The notes under the pieces: model-generated
The model's database searches: none
The model's input: the letters and a program-made list of their open reading frames with translations, nothing else
What the model was told of the DNA's origin: nothing
Shown here: positions 1 to 9,041 of the stretch, one piece after another
How the letters are laid out: every line of letters begins with the position of its first letter
How positions within the stretch are numbered: position 1 is the stretch's first letter
Position numbers and translations under genes: made by a program
Source: Plantactinospora mayteni
GTDB taxonomy: Bacteria > Actinomycetota > Actinomycetes > Mycobacteriales > Micromonosporaceae
NCBI RefSeq assembly: GCF_016862935.1
Contig: NZ_BONX01000002.1
Location: forward strand, 248,001-312,000
Direction of reading: 5' to 3'
DNA length: 64,000 nucleotides

Positions 1-123
1 GCCGCTGGGCCCGACCGGGGCCACCCCACGTCGACGCGCATCCCCAGCAGACCGCCCGGTGGTCCGGACGGCGGGCACGACGAACCCGCCGCGGCCGGAC
101 GGCGGCGGCGAGTTGGTCGGGGG

Positions 124-972
124 TCAGGCCGAGAGGCTGGTCGGGGTGCGCTGGGTCAGCCGGTGCGCTCCGGCGTAGACGTTCATCGAGCTGCCCCGGA
201 GGAAGCCGACCAGGGTGAGCCCGGCGTCGTCGGCCAGGTCGGCGGCGAGCGAGGACGGCGCGGAGACCGCGGCCAGCACCGGGATGCCGGCCATCACCGC
301 CTTCTGCACCAGTTCGAACGAGGCCCGCCCGCTGACCATCAGCACGGTGCCGCGCAGCGGTGCCCGCCCGTTGCGCAGCGCCCAGCCGACGACCTTGTCC
401 ACCGCGTTGTGCCGGCCGACGTCCTCACGCAGGCAGTGCAGCCGCCCGTCGGCGGAGAAGAGCGCCGCCGCGTGCAGCCCGCCGGTGCGGTCGAAGACCC
501 GCTGCGCGGCCCGCAGGCTGTCCGGCAGTGTGCTGAGCACGCCGGGGTCGAGCCGCACCGGATCGTCCCGCACCGACCAGGCCGCGACGGTACGCACCGC
601 GTCCAGGCTGGCCTTGCCGCAGAGTCCGCAGGACGAGGTGGTGTAGAAGTTGCGCTCCAGTGACGGGTCCGGTGGCGCCACTCCGGCCGCCAGCACCACG
701 TCGACCACGTTGTAGGTGTTGACCCCGTCGGCGGTGGCACCCGCGCAGTAGCGGATGCCGGCGATCTCACCGGCGGCGCGTACCACGCCCTCGCTGACCA
801 GGAAGCCGGCCGCCAGGTCGAAGTCGTCGCCCGGGGTCCGCATGGTCACCACCAGGGACCGCCCGTTCACCCTGATCTCCAGCGGCTCCTCGGCCGCCAG
901 CGTGTCCACCGGCTCGCTGACCACACCGTCAACGATCCGGACCAGCCGACGTCGACTCGTCACCCGTCCCAT
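124..972 (-). CDS. fdhD: FdhD, formate dehydrogenase accessory sulfurtransferase
   Basis: FdhD transfers sulfur from a cysteine desulfurase to the molybdenum cofactor so that formate dehydrogenase becomes active; it acts in the cytoplasm. The protein carries the family CGLC motif (cysteines 115 and 118 from the ATG at 972) in an SSCGLCGK context, and the family-typical region [12 protein letters not shown]. Length, 282 residues, is normal. A longer open frame reaches 1092, but a GAGG at about 989-992 lies just upstream of two GTG codons (984 and 981), so one of those or the ATG at 972 is the true start. It is the counterpart of fdsC in bacterial fdsGBACD operons, here separated by 8 kb from fdsGBAD. 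Identification is firm, the start less so. Confidence 0.93.
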   Translation of the reverse strand: MGRVTSRRRLVRIVDGVVSEPVDTLAAEEPLEIRVNGRSLVVTMRTPGDDFDLAAGFLVSEGVVRAAGEIAGIRYCAGATADGVNTYNVVDVVLAAGVAPPDPSLERNFYTTSSCGLCGKASLDAVRTVAAWSVRDDPVRLDPGVLSTLPDSLRAAQRVFDRTGGLHAAALFSADGRLHCLREDVGRHNAVDKVVGWALRNGRAPLRGTVLMVSGRASFELVQKAVMAGIPVLAAVSAPSSLAADLADDAGLTLVGFLRGSSMNVYAGAHRLTQRTPTSLSA

Positions 973-1096
973 TCCACCCACCACCGATCCTCGCTCGGTC
1001 TCACCCCGTCCGGTCGGCCTCTCCTCCACGGTAGGCCGACCCGACCCCGTCCGCACCAGGTCGGCACGCCGGTTCCGCCCGGGTCGACACATACTT

Positions 1097-2470
1097 CTAG
1101 AGCCGGTCGACGCCGAGCGGCGACGGCAGCCGGACCACCGCCAGGCCGGGCTGGCGCATCCAGCGGGTCAGCGCCGCGCCGAACAGCCCCAGCGAACCGG
1201 CCACCAGGAACGGCACCACCGAGTCCGGAGTGGTCACCACCAGCCCGGCGAGCACGATGCCGAGCAGTCCGCCGACCGCCTTGCCGGTGTAGACGATGCC
1301 GTAGTTCGGCACCGTGGCGGCGTCACCGAACCAGTCCCGGACCAGGCTGACCAGCAGCGAGTAGCCGGCTCCGGTACCCGCGCCGGCCAGCGCGGCGAAT
1401 CCCACCACGGCGGCCGGGTGGTTGTCGTTGGCCGCCGCCGCGAGCAGGCCGAACTGGGCGATCCCGCCGACCAGCAGGGAGAGGCCGAGGGTGCCGCGCC
1501 GGCCGATCCGGTCGGAGAGCGAACTGGTCACCGCCCGGCCGATCCCGTTCGACGCGGCCAGCGCGCCGATCCCGGCCACCAGGGTCAGCGCCGGCAACCC
1601 CTGGGTGTACGCGGCACCGGCCAGGTACGCGATGTCGAACAGCGCCATCGTCGCGGTGAGTACCACCACCACGAACATCAACGGCAGCATGCCGCTGCGC
1701 AGTGCCGCGCGGGGCGGGTAGGGCCGGGCGGCGGGACGGTTGTGCGGGATGCTGCGGTTGAGCCGCCGGTCGACCGCCCAGCGCTGCGGGTCGATGTGCG
1801 CCGGCCACCAGTTGCGGGGCGGCTTTCGCATCAGCGTCCCGCAGGCGGCCACCACCGCGAAGACGACGACGGCGGTCCCGGTCAGCACGGCCGCCCGGTT
1901 GCCGGCGTCCAGGCCGTAGCCGGCGAGGACGACGAACGGGATCGACCCGTAGCCGAACGCGGCGCTGACCACCGCCACCCGACCGGCGATCCGCTCCGGG
2001 AACCACTCGGTGACGCAGGCGATGCAGGTCATGTAGACGAGTCCGGCACCGATGCCGCCGAGTACCGAGTAGCCGAGCAGCACGGTACCGAGGTCGGCGC
2101 GGTACGCCAGGGTGAGCAGCGCGGCGAGGCAGCAGACCGCCCCGACGAGCATCGGTACGGCCAGCCGCCCGCCCAGCCGCTGGTACCACCACCCGGCCAG
2201 GGGTGAGCTGGCCGCCTGGCAGACCACCCAGAGGCCGAGTACGCCGAACGCCTGCCACAGGCTCCAGCCGTTCGCGTCGAGCAGGGTGGGCAGAGCGGCG
2301 CCGTAGCCGTACTGGAACAGGCTGATCGCCAGCATCGCGGCCCAGGGCAGCAGCAGCATCCACGCCCGGGACCGGCCCAACAGGGCGCGGTCGGTCTCGC
2401 CGACCCGGTAACGGCGGCCGTAGAGGTCGCTGATCTCGCGCACCGCCGTGTCGTTGCTGGAGTCCGTCAT
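1097..2470 (-). CDS. MFS transporter, oxalate/formate antiporter-like (OFA type)
   Basis: A 457-residue polytopic membrane protein with about twelve hydrophobic segments in two halves, the layout of the major facilitator superfamily. The N-terminal region (YGRRYRVGE..., then MLLLPWAAM) and its position beside formate and glyoxylate genes fit the actinobacterial OFA group, which exchanges or imports small carboxylates such as oxalate and formate. The start at 2470 is set by GGAGG with a six-base spacer. The ORF could extend to 2527, but that would run through an operator-like element at 2490-2503 (see that entry), supporting the shorter form. It is transcribed toward fdhD with 124 bp between the genes. 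The substrate is inferred, not shown. Confidence 0.8.
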   Translation of the reverse strand: MTDSSNDTAVREISDLYGRRYRVGETDRALLGRSRAWMLLLPWAAMLAISLFQYGYGAALPTLLDANGWSLWQAFGVLGLWVVCQAASSPLAGWWYQRLGGRLAVPMLVGAVCCLAALLTLAYRADLGTVLLGYSVLGGIGAGLVYMTCIACVTEWFPERIAGRVAVVSAAFGYGSIPFVVLAGYGLDAGNRAAVLTGTAVVVFAVVAACGTLMRKPPRNWWPAHIDPQRWAVDRRLNRSIPHNRPAARPYPPRAALRSGMLPLMFVVVVLTATMALFDIAYLAGAAYTQGLPALTLVAGIGALAASNGIGRAVTSSLSDRIGRRGTLGLSLLVGGIAQFGLLAAAANDNHPAAVVGFAALAGAGTGAGYSLLVSLVRDWFGDAATVPNYGIVYTGKAVGGLLGIVLAGLVVTTPDSVVPFLVAGSLGLFGAALTRWMRQPGLAVVRLPSPLGVDRL

Positions 2471-2489
2471 CTGGTGCCTCCAACTGGCC

Positions 2490-2503
2490 ACTGTATACTG
2501 TAT
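2490..2503. promoter_or_regulatory. Operator-like element upstream of the OFA transporter (site 1)
   Basis: ACTGTATACTGTAT, 20 bp upstream of the transporter start and in the gap shared with the divergent small ORF/moeA. It matches the pattern nCYGTATRCNRTAT also seen at 8463-8476 and 13962-13975. GTAT/ATAC half-sites are common in operators of FCD-type GntR regulators. No such regulator lies in the window, so the binding protein is unknown. Confidence 0.45.
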
Positions 2504-2623
2504 GTTGAGTGCACTATTCTCTACCACCGACGGGCGGCTGTCCAGGTCGATCCCACCGCCGAGCGGATCGGCTGGCCAGGTTCTCCGAGGTCATGACGTC
2601 GACGGCGCAGCGAGGAGATGGCC

Positions 2624-2749
2624 ATGAGCGTGCTGGACGAGTGGACCCGACAGACCATCGACGAACTCGGTCCCGACCCGGCGGCGCCGGACCAGCGACT
2701 GGTGCGGGACCTCCTCCCGGGACGACGCCCGAGCGGCGCCGGACGATGA
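2624..2749 (+). CDS. Small ORF (41 aa), DUF6457-like N-terminal half, coupled to moeA
   Basis: ATG at 2624 is preceded by GAGGAG with a six-base spacer, and the TGA at 2747-2749 overlaps the moeA ATG (ATGA), the hallmark of translational coupling. The N-terminus MSVLDEWT...DELG...LVRDLL resembles the start of DUF6457 proteins, usually 80-90 residues and often encoded beside moeA/fdhD in actinobacteria. Here the product ends after 41 residues with a Pro/Arg/Gly-rich tail, so the second half of the usual domain is missing. It may be a decayed gene kept as a leader that couples moeA translation. The family match is by eye only. Confidence 0.55.
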   Translation: MSVLDEWTRQTIDELGPDPAAPDQRLVRDLLPGRRPSGAGR

Positions 2750-4005
2750 GCGCCGTCACCTGGCCCGAGGCCCGGCGGTACGCCCGGGACACCGCCCGAC
2801 CCCTGGGCCCCGTCCCGAGGCCGCTACCCGAGACCGTCGGCTCCGCCCTGGCGGTGCCGCTGGTCGCGCTGGCTCCACTGCCGGCGTACCACTCCGCCGC
2901 GATGGACGGGTACGCGGTGGCGGGACCCGGCCCGTGGCAGCTCACCGGGCGGGTACTGGCCGGAGATCCGGGTACGCCCACACCGCTGACCACTGGGGAC
3001 GCCGTCGAGATCGGCACCGGTGCCGTGGTGCCGGCCGGGGCCGACGCGGTACTGCCGTACGAGCGGGCCACCCGGACGGGTCGGACGGTGCACGGCGAGA
3101 TCGAACCCGGCCGGCACGTACGCCGCCGGGGCGAGGACTGTCCGGTCGGCCAGCAGGTGCTGCCGGCCGGTACGGTCGTCAACCCGGTCGTGCTCGGGCT
3201 GGCCGCCAGTCTCGGGCACGACACACTGACCGTGCACCGGCGACCCCGGGTCGGCATGGTGGTCACCGGAGCCGAGCTGCGTGCCGCCGGCATCCCGACG
3301 GCGGGCCAGGTCCGGGACGCCATCGGGCCGATGCTGCCGGGGCTGGTCCGGGCGGCCGGAGCCGAGCTGGCCTGGTCCAGCCGGATCGCCGACGACGCGT
3401 CCGCGCTGGTCGCCGCGTTGCTGCGCTCCGACGCCGACGTGCTGGTGGTCTGCGGAGCCACCTCGGCCGGGGCCGCCGACCACCTGCGCCGGGCCCTGGA
3501 CACGCTCGCCGCCGAAGTCCCGGTACGCGGCGTCGCCTGCCGCCCGGGGCACCCACAGTTGCTGGCCAGCCTGCCGGACGGCCGGTTCGTGGTCGGGCTG
3601 CCCGGCAACCCGTACGCCGCCCTGGTCGCCGCGCTGACCCTGCTGTTCCCGTTGCTCGGCCGGCTGGCCGGGCGTACCGAACCGGCGACCCTGACCGCGA
3701 CGCTGGCCGGGCCGGTGAACCCGCACGACCGGGACACCCGGCTGGTTCCGGTGGCCCGGGTCGGGTCCGCCGCACTTCCGGTCGGGCACGACCGGCCCGG
3801 CTCGCTCTGGGGCGCCGCCGGAGCGGACGCGCTCGCGGTCGTGCCGCCGGGCTGGGCCGGCGCCGAGGTCGAACTGCTGCCGCTGCCCGCCGCCGAGACC
3901 GCGCTCCCGCTGCCGGCGACGGTCCCCTGGCGGCCGGGCGTCGCCGCCCCGCCGACCGGACCGGCTCGGCGCTCCGGCGAGATCGCCAGCGTATCGGCAC
4001 CGTAG
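2746..4005 (+). CDS. moeA: MoeA, molybdopterin molybdenumtransferase
   Basis: MoeA inserts molybdate into adenylylated molybdopterin, the last step of molybdenum cofactor synthesis, needed by the formate dehydrogenase encoded nearby. The 419-residue product shows the MoeA N-terminal region with the PAYHSAAMDGYAV signature near residues 45-58, the MoCF-binding core with PRVGMVVTGAEL and VVGLPGNPYAALVA, and a MoeA C-terminal domain. The ATG at 2746 was chosen because the conserved TWPEARRYAR begins at once and because it overlaps the stop of the upstream small ORF. The frame is open back to 2509, but no homology begins there. Confidence 0.93.
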   Translation: MSAVTWPEARRYARDTARPLGPVPRPLPETVGSALAVPLVALAPLPAYHSAAMDGYAVAGPGPWQLTGRVLAGDPGTPTPLTTGDAVEIGTGAVVPAGADAVLPYERATRTGRTVHGEIEPGRHVRRRGEDCPVGQQVLPAGTVVNPVVLGLAASLGHDTLTVHRRPRVGMVVTGAELRAAGIPTAGQVRDAIGPMLPGLVRAAGAELAWSSRIADDASALVAALLRSDADVLVVCGATSAGAADHLRRALDTLAAEVPVRGVACRPGHPQLLASLPDGRFVVGLPGNPYAALVAALTLLFPLLGRLAGRTEPATLTATLAGPVNPHDRDTRLVPVARVGSAALPVGHDRPGSLWGAAGADALAVVPPGWAGAEVELLPLPAAETALPLPATVPWRPGVAAPPTGPARRSGEIASVSAP

Positions 4006-4097
4006 TGGTCATCGATCCTTGACGACTCCGACAGAGATCGTTAGCGTCCCGGGAGACAGTGGACATCCCATGTCTGATTCTCCCGAGAGGGGCACAT

Positions 4098-5351
4098 ATG
4101 TCGGCAAGGACAAACCGCAGGAGCCGGCTCAGCCAACCCGCGATCGCCACCAGTTGCGCCGTACTGGTCGGAACGTGCGCCGTACTGGTGGCCACGGTGA
4201 CCGGCGCGAGCGCGCCGTCGGTCGCCGCGGACCGAACCCCGGCCGACGAGACCGCCCGCTGTGCGGTCTCCACACCCTTCACGTCCGGCACCGAGGGATA
4301 CAACGGCTTCCGGATCCCGGCGATCGTGACGGCCCGGTCCGGCGCCCTGCTCGCCTTCGCCGAGGGACGGCTCAGCTCGCTCGGCGACGCCGGCAACATC
4401 GACCTCGTGCTGAAGCGGTCGACCGACGGCGGCTGCACCTGGGGACCGCTACAGGTGGTACACGACAGCGGCGCCAACACCGCTGGCAACCCGGCCCCGG
4501 TGCTCACCGCGAGCGGACGGGTGGTCCTGCTGACGACGTACAACGGTGGAGAGGCGTCGGAGGCCGAGATCATGCGCGGCGAGGTCCCGGCCGAGCAGAG
4601 CCGGCGGGTCTTCGTCCAGTACAGCGACGACGAGGGCGCCCGATGGTCGGCGCCGCGTGAGATCACCGCGCAGACCAAGGCCGGAAACTGGCGCTGGTAC
4701 GCCACCGGACCGGGCCACGCCATCCGGTTGACCCGTGGACCGCACCGGGACCGGCTGGTCGTCCCCGCCAACCACTCCGTCGCGCCGCCGGCCGGCTCAG
4801 CCGACCTCGGCACCGAGGCCAAGTACTACGGCGGACACGCGCTCTACAGCGACGACGGTGGCGAGAACTGGCGGATCGGGTTCGTCGACGACAACGCCGA
4901 CGGCTATCTCAACGTCAACGAGAGCACCGCCGCCGAACTCCCCGACGGCCGGCTCTATTTCAACACCCGCGAGCACAACGGCAGCGCCCCGGGAAACCGG
5001 GCCGACGCCTACAGCCGAGACGGCGGCCAGAGCCTGGAACTGCCGTACCGTCCACAGGCGACCCTGGTCGGACCGGTGGTGCAGGCGAGCGTACTCCAGG
5101 TGTCCGGGTCGGACGCGCCGCTGCTGTACTCCGGCCCCGCCGAACCGACCGGCCGGGCCGCGCTGACGCTGCGGCTCAGCACCGACCAGGGCGCCACCTG
5201 GCGGCCGGCGCTCGCTCTGTCCGGTCTCCCGGCCGGCTACTCGGACCTGGTCCAACTCGACGCCAGGACCGTCGGCGTGCTCTACGAGACGGGCAACTTC
5301 GGCCCGTACGAGACGATCACCTTCCGGCGGATAGCGATCCGCCAGCTCTGA
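4098..5351 (+). CDS. Secreted exo-alpha-sialidase (neuraminidase), BNR/Asp-box repeats
   Basis: A 417-residue secreted glycoside hydrolase of the sialidase (GH33-like) fold, which releases terminal sialic acid from glycans. A signal peptide occupies about residues 1-43 (RRSRLSQPAIATSCAVLV..., cut near SVAA). The FRIP motif supplying the first arginine of the substrate-binding triad follows (NGFRIPAIV). Four Asp boxes of the S-x-D-x-G-x-x-W type are visible (STDGGCTW, SDDEGARW, SDDGGENW, STDQGATW). The C-terminal VLYETG contains the probable nucleophile tyrosine. The start follows GAGAGGGG. It is monocistronic and convergent with the glycerate kinase gene, with a shared terminator at 5362-5389. 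Confidence 0.9.
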   Translation: MSARTNRRSRLSQPAIATSCAVLVGTCAVLVATVTGASAPSVAADRTPADETARCAVSTPFTSGTEGYNGFRIPAIVTARSGALLAFAEGRLSSLGDAGNIDLVLKRSTDGGCTWGPLQVVHDSGANTAGNPAPVLTASGRVVLLTTYNGGEASEAEIMRGEVPAEQSRRVFVQYSDDEGARWSAPREITAQTKAGNWRWYATGPGHAIRLTRGPHRDRLVVPANHSVAPPAGSADLGTEAKYYGGHALYSDDGGENWRIGFVDDNADGYLNVNESTAAELPDGRLYFNTREHNGSAPGNRADAYSRDGGQSLELPYRPQATLVGPVVQASVLQVSGSDAPLLYSGPAEPTGRAALTLRLSTDQGATWRPALALSGLPAGYSDLVQLDARTVGVLYETGNFGPYETITFRRIAIRQL

Positions 5352-5361
5352 TGGCGCGGTA

Positions 5362-5389
5362 CCAGCCCGGGCGCGAACGCCTGGGCTGG
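5362..5389. terminator. Bidirectional hairpin terminator between sialidase and glycerate kinase
   Basis: A 12-bp stem (5362-5373 with 5378-5389, one G-T wobble) around a CGAA tetraloop, sitting between two convergent genes. It serves either strand. There is no U-run, as is usual in high-GC actinobacteria. Confidence 0.75.
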
Positions 5390-5440
5390 CCGCGGTCGGA
5401 CGAGCCGCGAGGGGCGTTGGCGACACCCGGGCGACCTGCC

Positions 5441-6634
5441 TCAGCGACGGCGGGGCGGGCCGGCCGGGTCCAGCCAGTCGGCGGCCAGCGTCTCCGCGAC
5501 CTTCTCGACCAGCTCGGCGGCGCGGTCCAGGCAGGCCGCCGGGTCCGGTTCGAGATCGGTCAGCGGATACCCCGCCTGGATACCCGCCTCCCGGAGTTGG
5601 TCCGGGTCGACACTGACCTGACCGGCGACCGCCACCGTCGGTACGCCGGCCCGAACGGCGGCCCTGGCCACCCCGACCGGCGCCTTGCCGCGCAGGCTCT
5701 GGGCGTCCAGCGATCCCTCGCCGGTGACCACCAGCTCGGCCCCGACCAGCGCCGCCGGGAAGCCCAGCAGGTCGAGCAGCAGCTCGATGCCGGGCCGGAA
5801 CCGCGCCCCGAGGAAGCCGAGCGCGGCGAACCCGACCCCGCCGGCCGCACCGGCACCCGGCCAGGCGCTGACCGGCTGCCCCGGGCCAACTCCCACCGAG
5901 GCCGCTGCCCCGAGTGGGTTCACGTCCCGTACCGCCGCCTCGGCCAGGTCGGCCCAGCGGGTCAGGCCAGCCTCCAGCAGCAGTACGTCGTCGTCGGTCG
6001 CGCCCTTCTGCGGGCCGTACACGGCGGCGGCGCCGGTCGGGCCGAGCAGCGGGTTGTCCACGTCGCCGGCCACCACGAACCGGGTACGCCGGACCGCCGG
6101 ATGCAGCCCGGTCAGGTCGATCCGGCGCAGGTGGCGCAGCGCCGCACCGCCGGGCGGCAGCTCGTGGTCCCGCTCGTCGAGCAGGCGTACTCCGAGCGCG
6201 CCGACCAGCCCCGCCCCGCCGTCGGTACTCGCGCTGCCGCCCAGCCCCAGCACCACCTCCGCGCAGCCGTACTCCAACGCCGCCCGGATCACCTCACCGG
6301 CCCCGCGACTGCTGGCCCGCAGCGGCTCGGGTACCCCGGCCGGCAGCCGGCGCAGCCCGCAGGCGTCGGCCAGCTCGACCACCGCCACGCCGTCGGCGTA
6401 CCCGAAGGCGGTGTTCACCGGGGCGCCGGTCGGGCCGGCGACGGAGACCGGGATCCGGCGGAAGCCGGCCGTGACCGCCGCGTCGAGGGTGCCGTCGCCG
6501 CCGTCGGCGACCGGGAAGCCGCGTACCTCGATGTCCGGGGCGGCCCGGCGCAGCCCGGCGGTCAGGTGGTGGACGACCTCGGCGGCGGTCAGCGAGCCCT
6601 TGAACTTGTCCGGTGCCAGCAGTACGTGCCCCAT
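5441..6634 (-). CDS. Glycerate kinase (type I)
   Basis: Phosphorylates glycerate made from tartronate semialdehyde, feeding the C2-derived carbon into glycolysis. The 397-residue product begins with the family signature LLAPDKFKGSLTA and has PVADGGDGTLDA and GLGGSASTDGGAGL, all typical of the GarK/GlxK family. It is the last gene of the run hyi-glxR-glycerate kinase, 21 bp downstream of glxR on the same strand. GarK-type enzymes give 2-phosphoglycerate; which phosphate this one makes cannot be read from sequence alone. Confidence 0.93.
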   Translation of the reverse strand: MGHVLLAPDKFKGSLTAAEVVHHLTAGLRRAAPDIEVRGFPVADGGDGTLDAAVTAGFRRIPVSVAGPTGAPVNTAFGYADGVAVVELADACGLRRLPAGVPEPLRASSRGAGEVIRAALEYGCAEVVLGLGGSASTDGGAGLVGALGVRLLDERDHELPPGGAALRHLRRIDLTGLHPAVRRTRFVVAGDVDNPLLGPTGAAAVYGPQKGATDDDVLLLEAGLTRWADLAEAAVRDVNPLGAAASVGVGPGQPVSAWPGAGAAGGVGFAALGFLGARFRPGIELLLDLLGFPAALVGAELVVTGEGSLDAQSLRGKAPVGVARAAVRAGVPTVAVAGQVSVDPDQLREAGIQAGYPLTDLEPDPAACLDRAAELVEKVAETLAADWLDPAGPPRRR

Positions 6635-6655
6635 CGGCGCGACGGCCCGGCCGGG

Positions 6656-7540
6656 TCAGCCGGCCGACCGGCCGGAGAGCTGCTCGACCAGTTTGAGCAG
6701 GGCGCTGTGGTCGAGGCCGCCGTCGCCCTGCGCCTTGACCGCGGCGATGAGCTGGGCGACCGCCGCACCGAGCGGGATCACCACCCCGGCCTCCCGGGCC
6801 GCCGAGGTGACGATGCCCATGTCCTTGTGGTGCAGATCGATCCGGAAGCCGGGCTGGTACTGCCGGGCCAGCATCCCGGCCGCCTTGCGGTCCAGGATCC
6901 GGTTGCCGGCCAGGCCGCCGGCCAGCACCTTGACCGCCGCCTCGGTGTCCACCCCGTACGCCTCCAGGAAGACGATCGCCTCGGCGACCAGCTCGATGGT
7001 GCCGGCCACGATGAGCTGGTTGGCCGCCTTCACCGTCTGGCCGGCGCCGGCCGGGCCGACGTGCACGACGGTGCCGCCGAGCACCTCCAGGATCGGCAGC
7101 GCCGCCGCGAAGTCCTCCGCCGCGCCACCGACCATGATGGAGAGGGTGCCCTCGATCGCGCCCGCCTCGCCGCCGCTGACCGGGGCGTCCAGCACCCGCA
7201 CCGAGAGGATCCGGGCCGCCTCGGCGACCTGCCGGGAGGTGCCCGGCGAAATGCTGGTCATGTCGACGTAGAGCTGGTCCGGGCGGGCGTTGGCCAGGAT
7301 GCCCTCGTCGCCGAGCGCGACCGCCTCGACGTCGGCCGAGTCGCGGACCATCGTGATCACCACGTCGACCTGTTGCACCAGTTCGCCGATGCCGGCGGCG
7401 ACCTTGCCACCGGCCTGCTCCAGGGCGGCGTTGCGGGCCGGGCTGACGTCGTACCCGACGACGTCGTGGCCGGCCTTGATCAGGTTGACGGCCATCGGGC
7501 CGCCCATGATGCCGAGGCCGATCATCCCGATGCTGGTCAT
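6656..7540 (-). CDS. glxR: Tartronate semialdehyde reductase (2-hydroxy-3-oxopropionate reductase)
   Basis: An NAD(P)H-dependent beta-hydroxyacid dehydrogenase that reduces tartronate semialdehyde to glycerate. The 294-residue product starts MTSIGMIGLGIMGGPMA with the Rossmann GxGxMG loop. It carries the substrate-binding motif DAPVSGGEAGA and the catalytic-lysine region GQTVKAANQL. A longer frame to 8107 only reads hyi out of frame. The start lies 1 bp beyond the hyi stop codon, so the two are tightly coupled. Related beta-hydroxyacid dehydrogenases such as 3-hydroxyisobutyrate dehydrogenase share the motifs; the hyi and kinase neighbours favour the glyoxylate pathway. Confidence 0.9.
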   Translation of the reverse strand: MTSIGMIGLGIMGGPMAVNLIKAGHDVVGYDVSPARNAALEQAGGKVAAGIGELVQQVDVVITMVRDSADVEAVALGDEGILANARPDQLYVDMTSISPGTSRQVAEAARILSVRVLDAPVSGGEAGAIEGTLSIMVGGAAEDFAAALPILEVLGGTVVHVGPAGAGQTVKAANQLIVAGTIELVAEAIVFLEAYGVDTEAAVKVLAGGLAGNRILDRKAAGMLARQYQPGFRIDLHHKDMGIVTSAAREAGVVIPLGAAVAQLIAAVKAQGDGGLDHSALLKLVEQLSGRSAG

Positions 7541-7541
7541 C

Positions 7542-8417
7542 TCAGCGATTCCCTTCGTTCGTCCGGTCCGGAGCGCCTTCGTTCGTCCGGTCGGTGCCGC
7601 CGCCCCGGCGGTGCCGGGGCAGCCACTCGAGGCTGTCCTCGGTCGGCCCGCCGGCCAGGTATTCCAGGCCGACCCAGCCGCGGTAGCCGGCCTGTTCGAG
7701 CTGGTCGAGGTGGCCGTCGAGGTCGATCTCGCCGGTGCCCGGCGCGTTCCGGCCGGGCGCGTCGGCGATCTGCACGTGCCCGATCCGGTCGGCGTGCTCG
7801 GCGAGCGCCTTCGGCACGTCGTCGCCGTTGACGGTGAGGTGGTAGATGTCGGCGAGGAAGGCCAGGTTCCGGATGTCGCGTTCGACCAGCAACTGGTCGA
7901 GCACCGCGACCACGTCGGCGGCGGTACGCAGCGGATAGGGCTGCGGGCCGCTGACCGCCTCGACGAGTACGGTGCCGCCGAGCCGGGCGACCGCGGAGGC
8001 GGCGAAGGCCAGGTTGGCGACCGCGGTCTCCTCCTGGGTGGTCGGATGCACGTCGGCGACCCGGTTGCCGTAGAGGGCGTTGAACGACCGGCAGCCGGTG
8101 GCGGCACCGATCATCGCGACCAGCTCCACGTTCTCCCGGAACTCGGCGGACCGGGCCGGCCAGGAGACCACTCCCCGGTCGCCGCCGGGCATGTCCCCGG
8201 CGAAGAAGTTCAGCCCCACCAGATGGACGTCGGCGTCGTGGATGGCGGCGAGGAACGCCTCCACCTCGGAGGCCGGGGGCACCGCCTCGGCGAACGGCCA
8301 CCAGAACTCGACCGCGTCGAATCCGGCCGCCTTCGCCGCCGCCGGCCGCTCCAGCAGCGGCAGCTCGGTGAAGAGGATCGAGCAGTTCACGTCGTAGCGG
8401 AGCTGGTGTCCGGGCAC
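7542..8417 (-). CDS. hyi: Hydroxypyruvate isomerase family TIM-barrel protein
   Basis: A 291-residue sugar isomerase-like TIM barrel that in this context interconverts hydroxypyruvate and tartronate semialdehyde. The Hyi-type features are NCSILFTELPLLERPAAA, DAVEFWWPF, the metal-ligand regions LVEAVSG and HVQIADAPGR, and GWVGLEY near the C-terminus. The GTG at 8417 is preferred because GGGAGGG lies just upstream and family homology starts there; the frame opens at 8444. It heads the operon hyi-glxR-glycerate kinase. Operator-like elements lie 38-59 bp upstream. Glyoxylate carboligase, the usual partner, is not in the window. Confidence 0.88.
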   Translation of the reverse strand: MPGHQLRYDVNCSILFTELPLLERPAAAKAAGFDAVEFWWPFAEAVPPASEVEAFLAAIHDADVHLVGLNFFAGDMPGGDRGVVSWPARSAEFRENVELVAMIGAATGCRSFNALYGNRVADVHPTTQEETAVANLAFAASAVARLGGTVLVEAVSGPQPYPLRTAADVVAVLDQLLVERDIRNLAFLADIYHLTVNGDDVPKALAEHADRIGHVQIADAPGRNAPGTGEIDLDGHLDQLEQAGYRGWVGLEYLAGGPTEDSLEWLPRHRRGGGTDRTNEGAPDRTNEGNR

Positions 8418-8454
8418 GGGCCCTCCCTGGCGGCTCGGCGACACTGCTATTACC

Positions 8455-8476
8455 TACAGAATTCTGTATGCAGTAT
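8455..8476. promoter_or_regulatory. Operator-like palindromes upstream of hyi (site 2)
   Basis: A perfect 14-bp palindrome TACAGAATTCTGTA (8455-8468) overlaps TCTGTATGCAGTAT (8463-8476), which matches the element at the OFA transporter and fdsG. Three CTGTA/CAGTA-type half-sites lie in 22 bp, 38-59 bp upstream of the hyi start, suiting repressor or activator binding near the promoter. Confidence 0.5.
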
Positions 8477-8479
8477 GGG

Positions 8480-8611
<132 letters not shown>

Positions 8612-8633
8612 GCAGTTCACCCGCCCGCCTCAC

Positions 8634-8690
8634 TCACCTGGACGTTAGAGGCGTTAAACGCCGGGCGTAACGCCTCGGATGTCCAGGTGA
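8634..8690. terminator. Long imperfect hairpin downstream of fdsD
   Basis: TCACCTGGAC (8634-8643) pairs with GTCCAGGTGA (8681-8690). After a four-base unpaired bulge on each side, GAGGCGTTA (8648-8656) pairs with TAACGCCTC (8668-8676). The result is a stem of 19 paired bases with an 11-base loop. It lies about 135 bp beyond the fdsD stop on the strand used by the fds operon. It may be a second terminator or a mobile palindromic element. Confidence 0.55.
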
Positions 8691-8768
8691 AGGTCCACGG
8701 TCGCGTTGGGACGCGGCGAAGAGGCTGGGGTGGCAGGGGAGCAGCAGCTGCGGTGGTGACAGGTGGGT

Positions 8769-8800
8769 CGTGGCCCCTGCGCGGGGTGCGCGGGGCCACG
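8769..8800 (-). terminator. Terminator of the fds operon
   Basis: CGTGGCCCC (8769-8777) pairs with GGGGCCACG (8792-8800), and the inner GCGC blocks can extend the stem to about 13 bp. It begins 25 bp beyond the fdsD stop codon. Confidence 0.7.
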
Positions 8801-8824
8801 ACGGGGGAGAAACAGTGGGTGCGG

Positions 8825-9040
8825 CTAGAGCAGCCGGGCGGCGGCCAGGGCCAGCGGGTCGAGCGCGTCCGGCTCGGCCTCGGCCCGGCGTAGCAGCTCG
8901 GCCCGCATCCGGGGATCCCAGAACGCCCGGATGTGCTCGGCGATCGCCGCCGCCGCCTGCTCCGGCGCCTGGTGGTGGAACTGCACGGCGATCTCGTTCA
9001 CGAGCCTGACCTGCGGGGACAGTCCGGTGTGCGTCGACAT
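8825..9040 (-). CDS. fdsD: Formate dehydrogenase delta subunit FdsD
   Basis: A 71-residue protein that matches the small FdsD family: RLVNEIAVQFHH near the N-terminus, an Ala-rich helix IAEHIRAFWDPRMR, and LDPLALAAARLL at the end. In Fds-type enzymes FdsD is needed for activity and, with FdsC/FdhD, helps cofactor handling. It starts 1 bp after the fdsA stop and is the last gene of the operon, followed by a strong hairpin. Confidence 0.9.
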   Translation of the reverse strand: MSTHTGLSPQVRLVNEIAVQFHHQAPEQAAAAIAEHIRAFWDPRMRAELLRRAEAEPDALDPLALAAARLL

Positions 9041-9041
9041 G

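Noticed and set aside
1-123. Possible gene downstream of fdhD
   Set aside because: Too short to judge at the window edge; no frame shows a recognisable motif.
1097-2527. Longer start for the MFS transporter at 2527
   Set aside because: It would translate the operator-like element and lacks a ribosome-binding site; GGAGG points to 2470.
5351-7831. 826-residue open frame opposite glycerate kinase and glxR
   Set aside because: Antisense shadow of two well-supported genes with Arg/Gly/Pro-rich translation.
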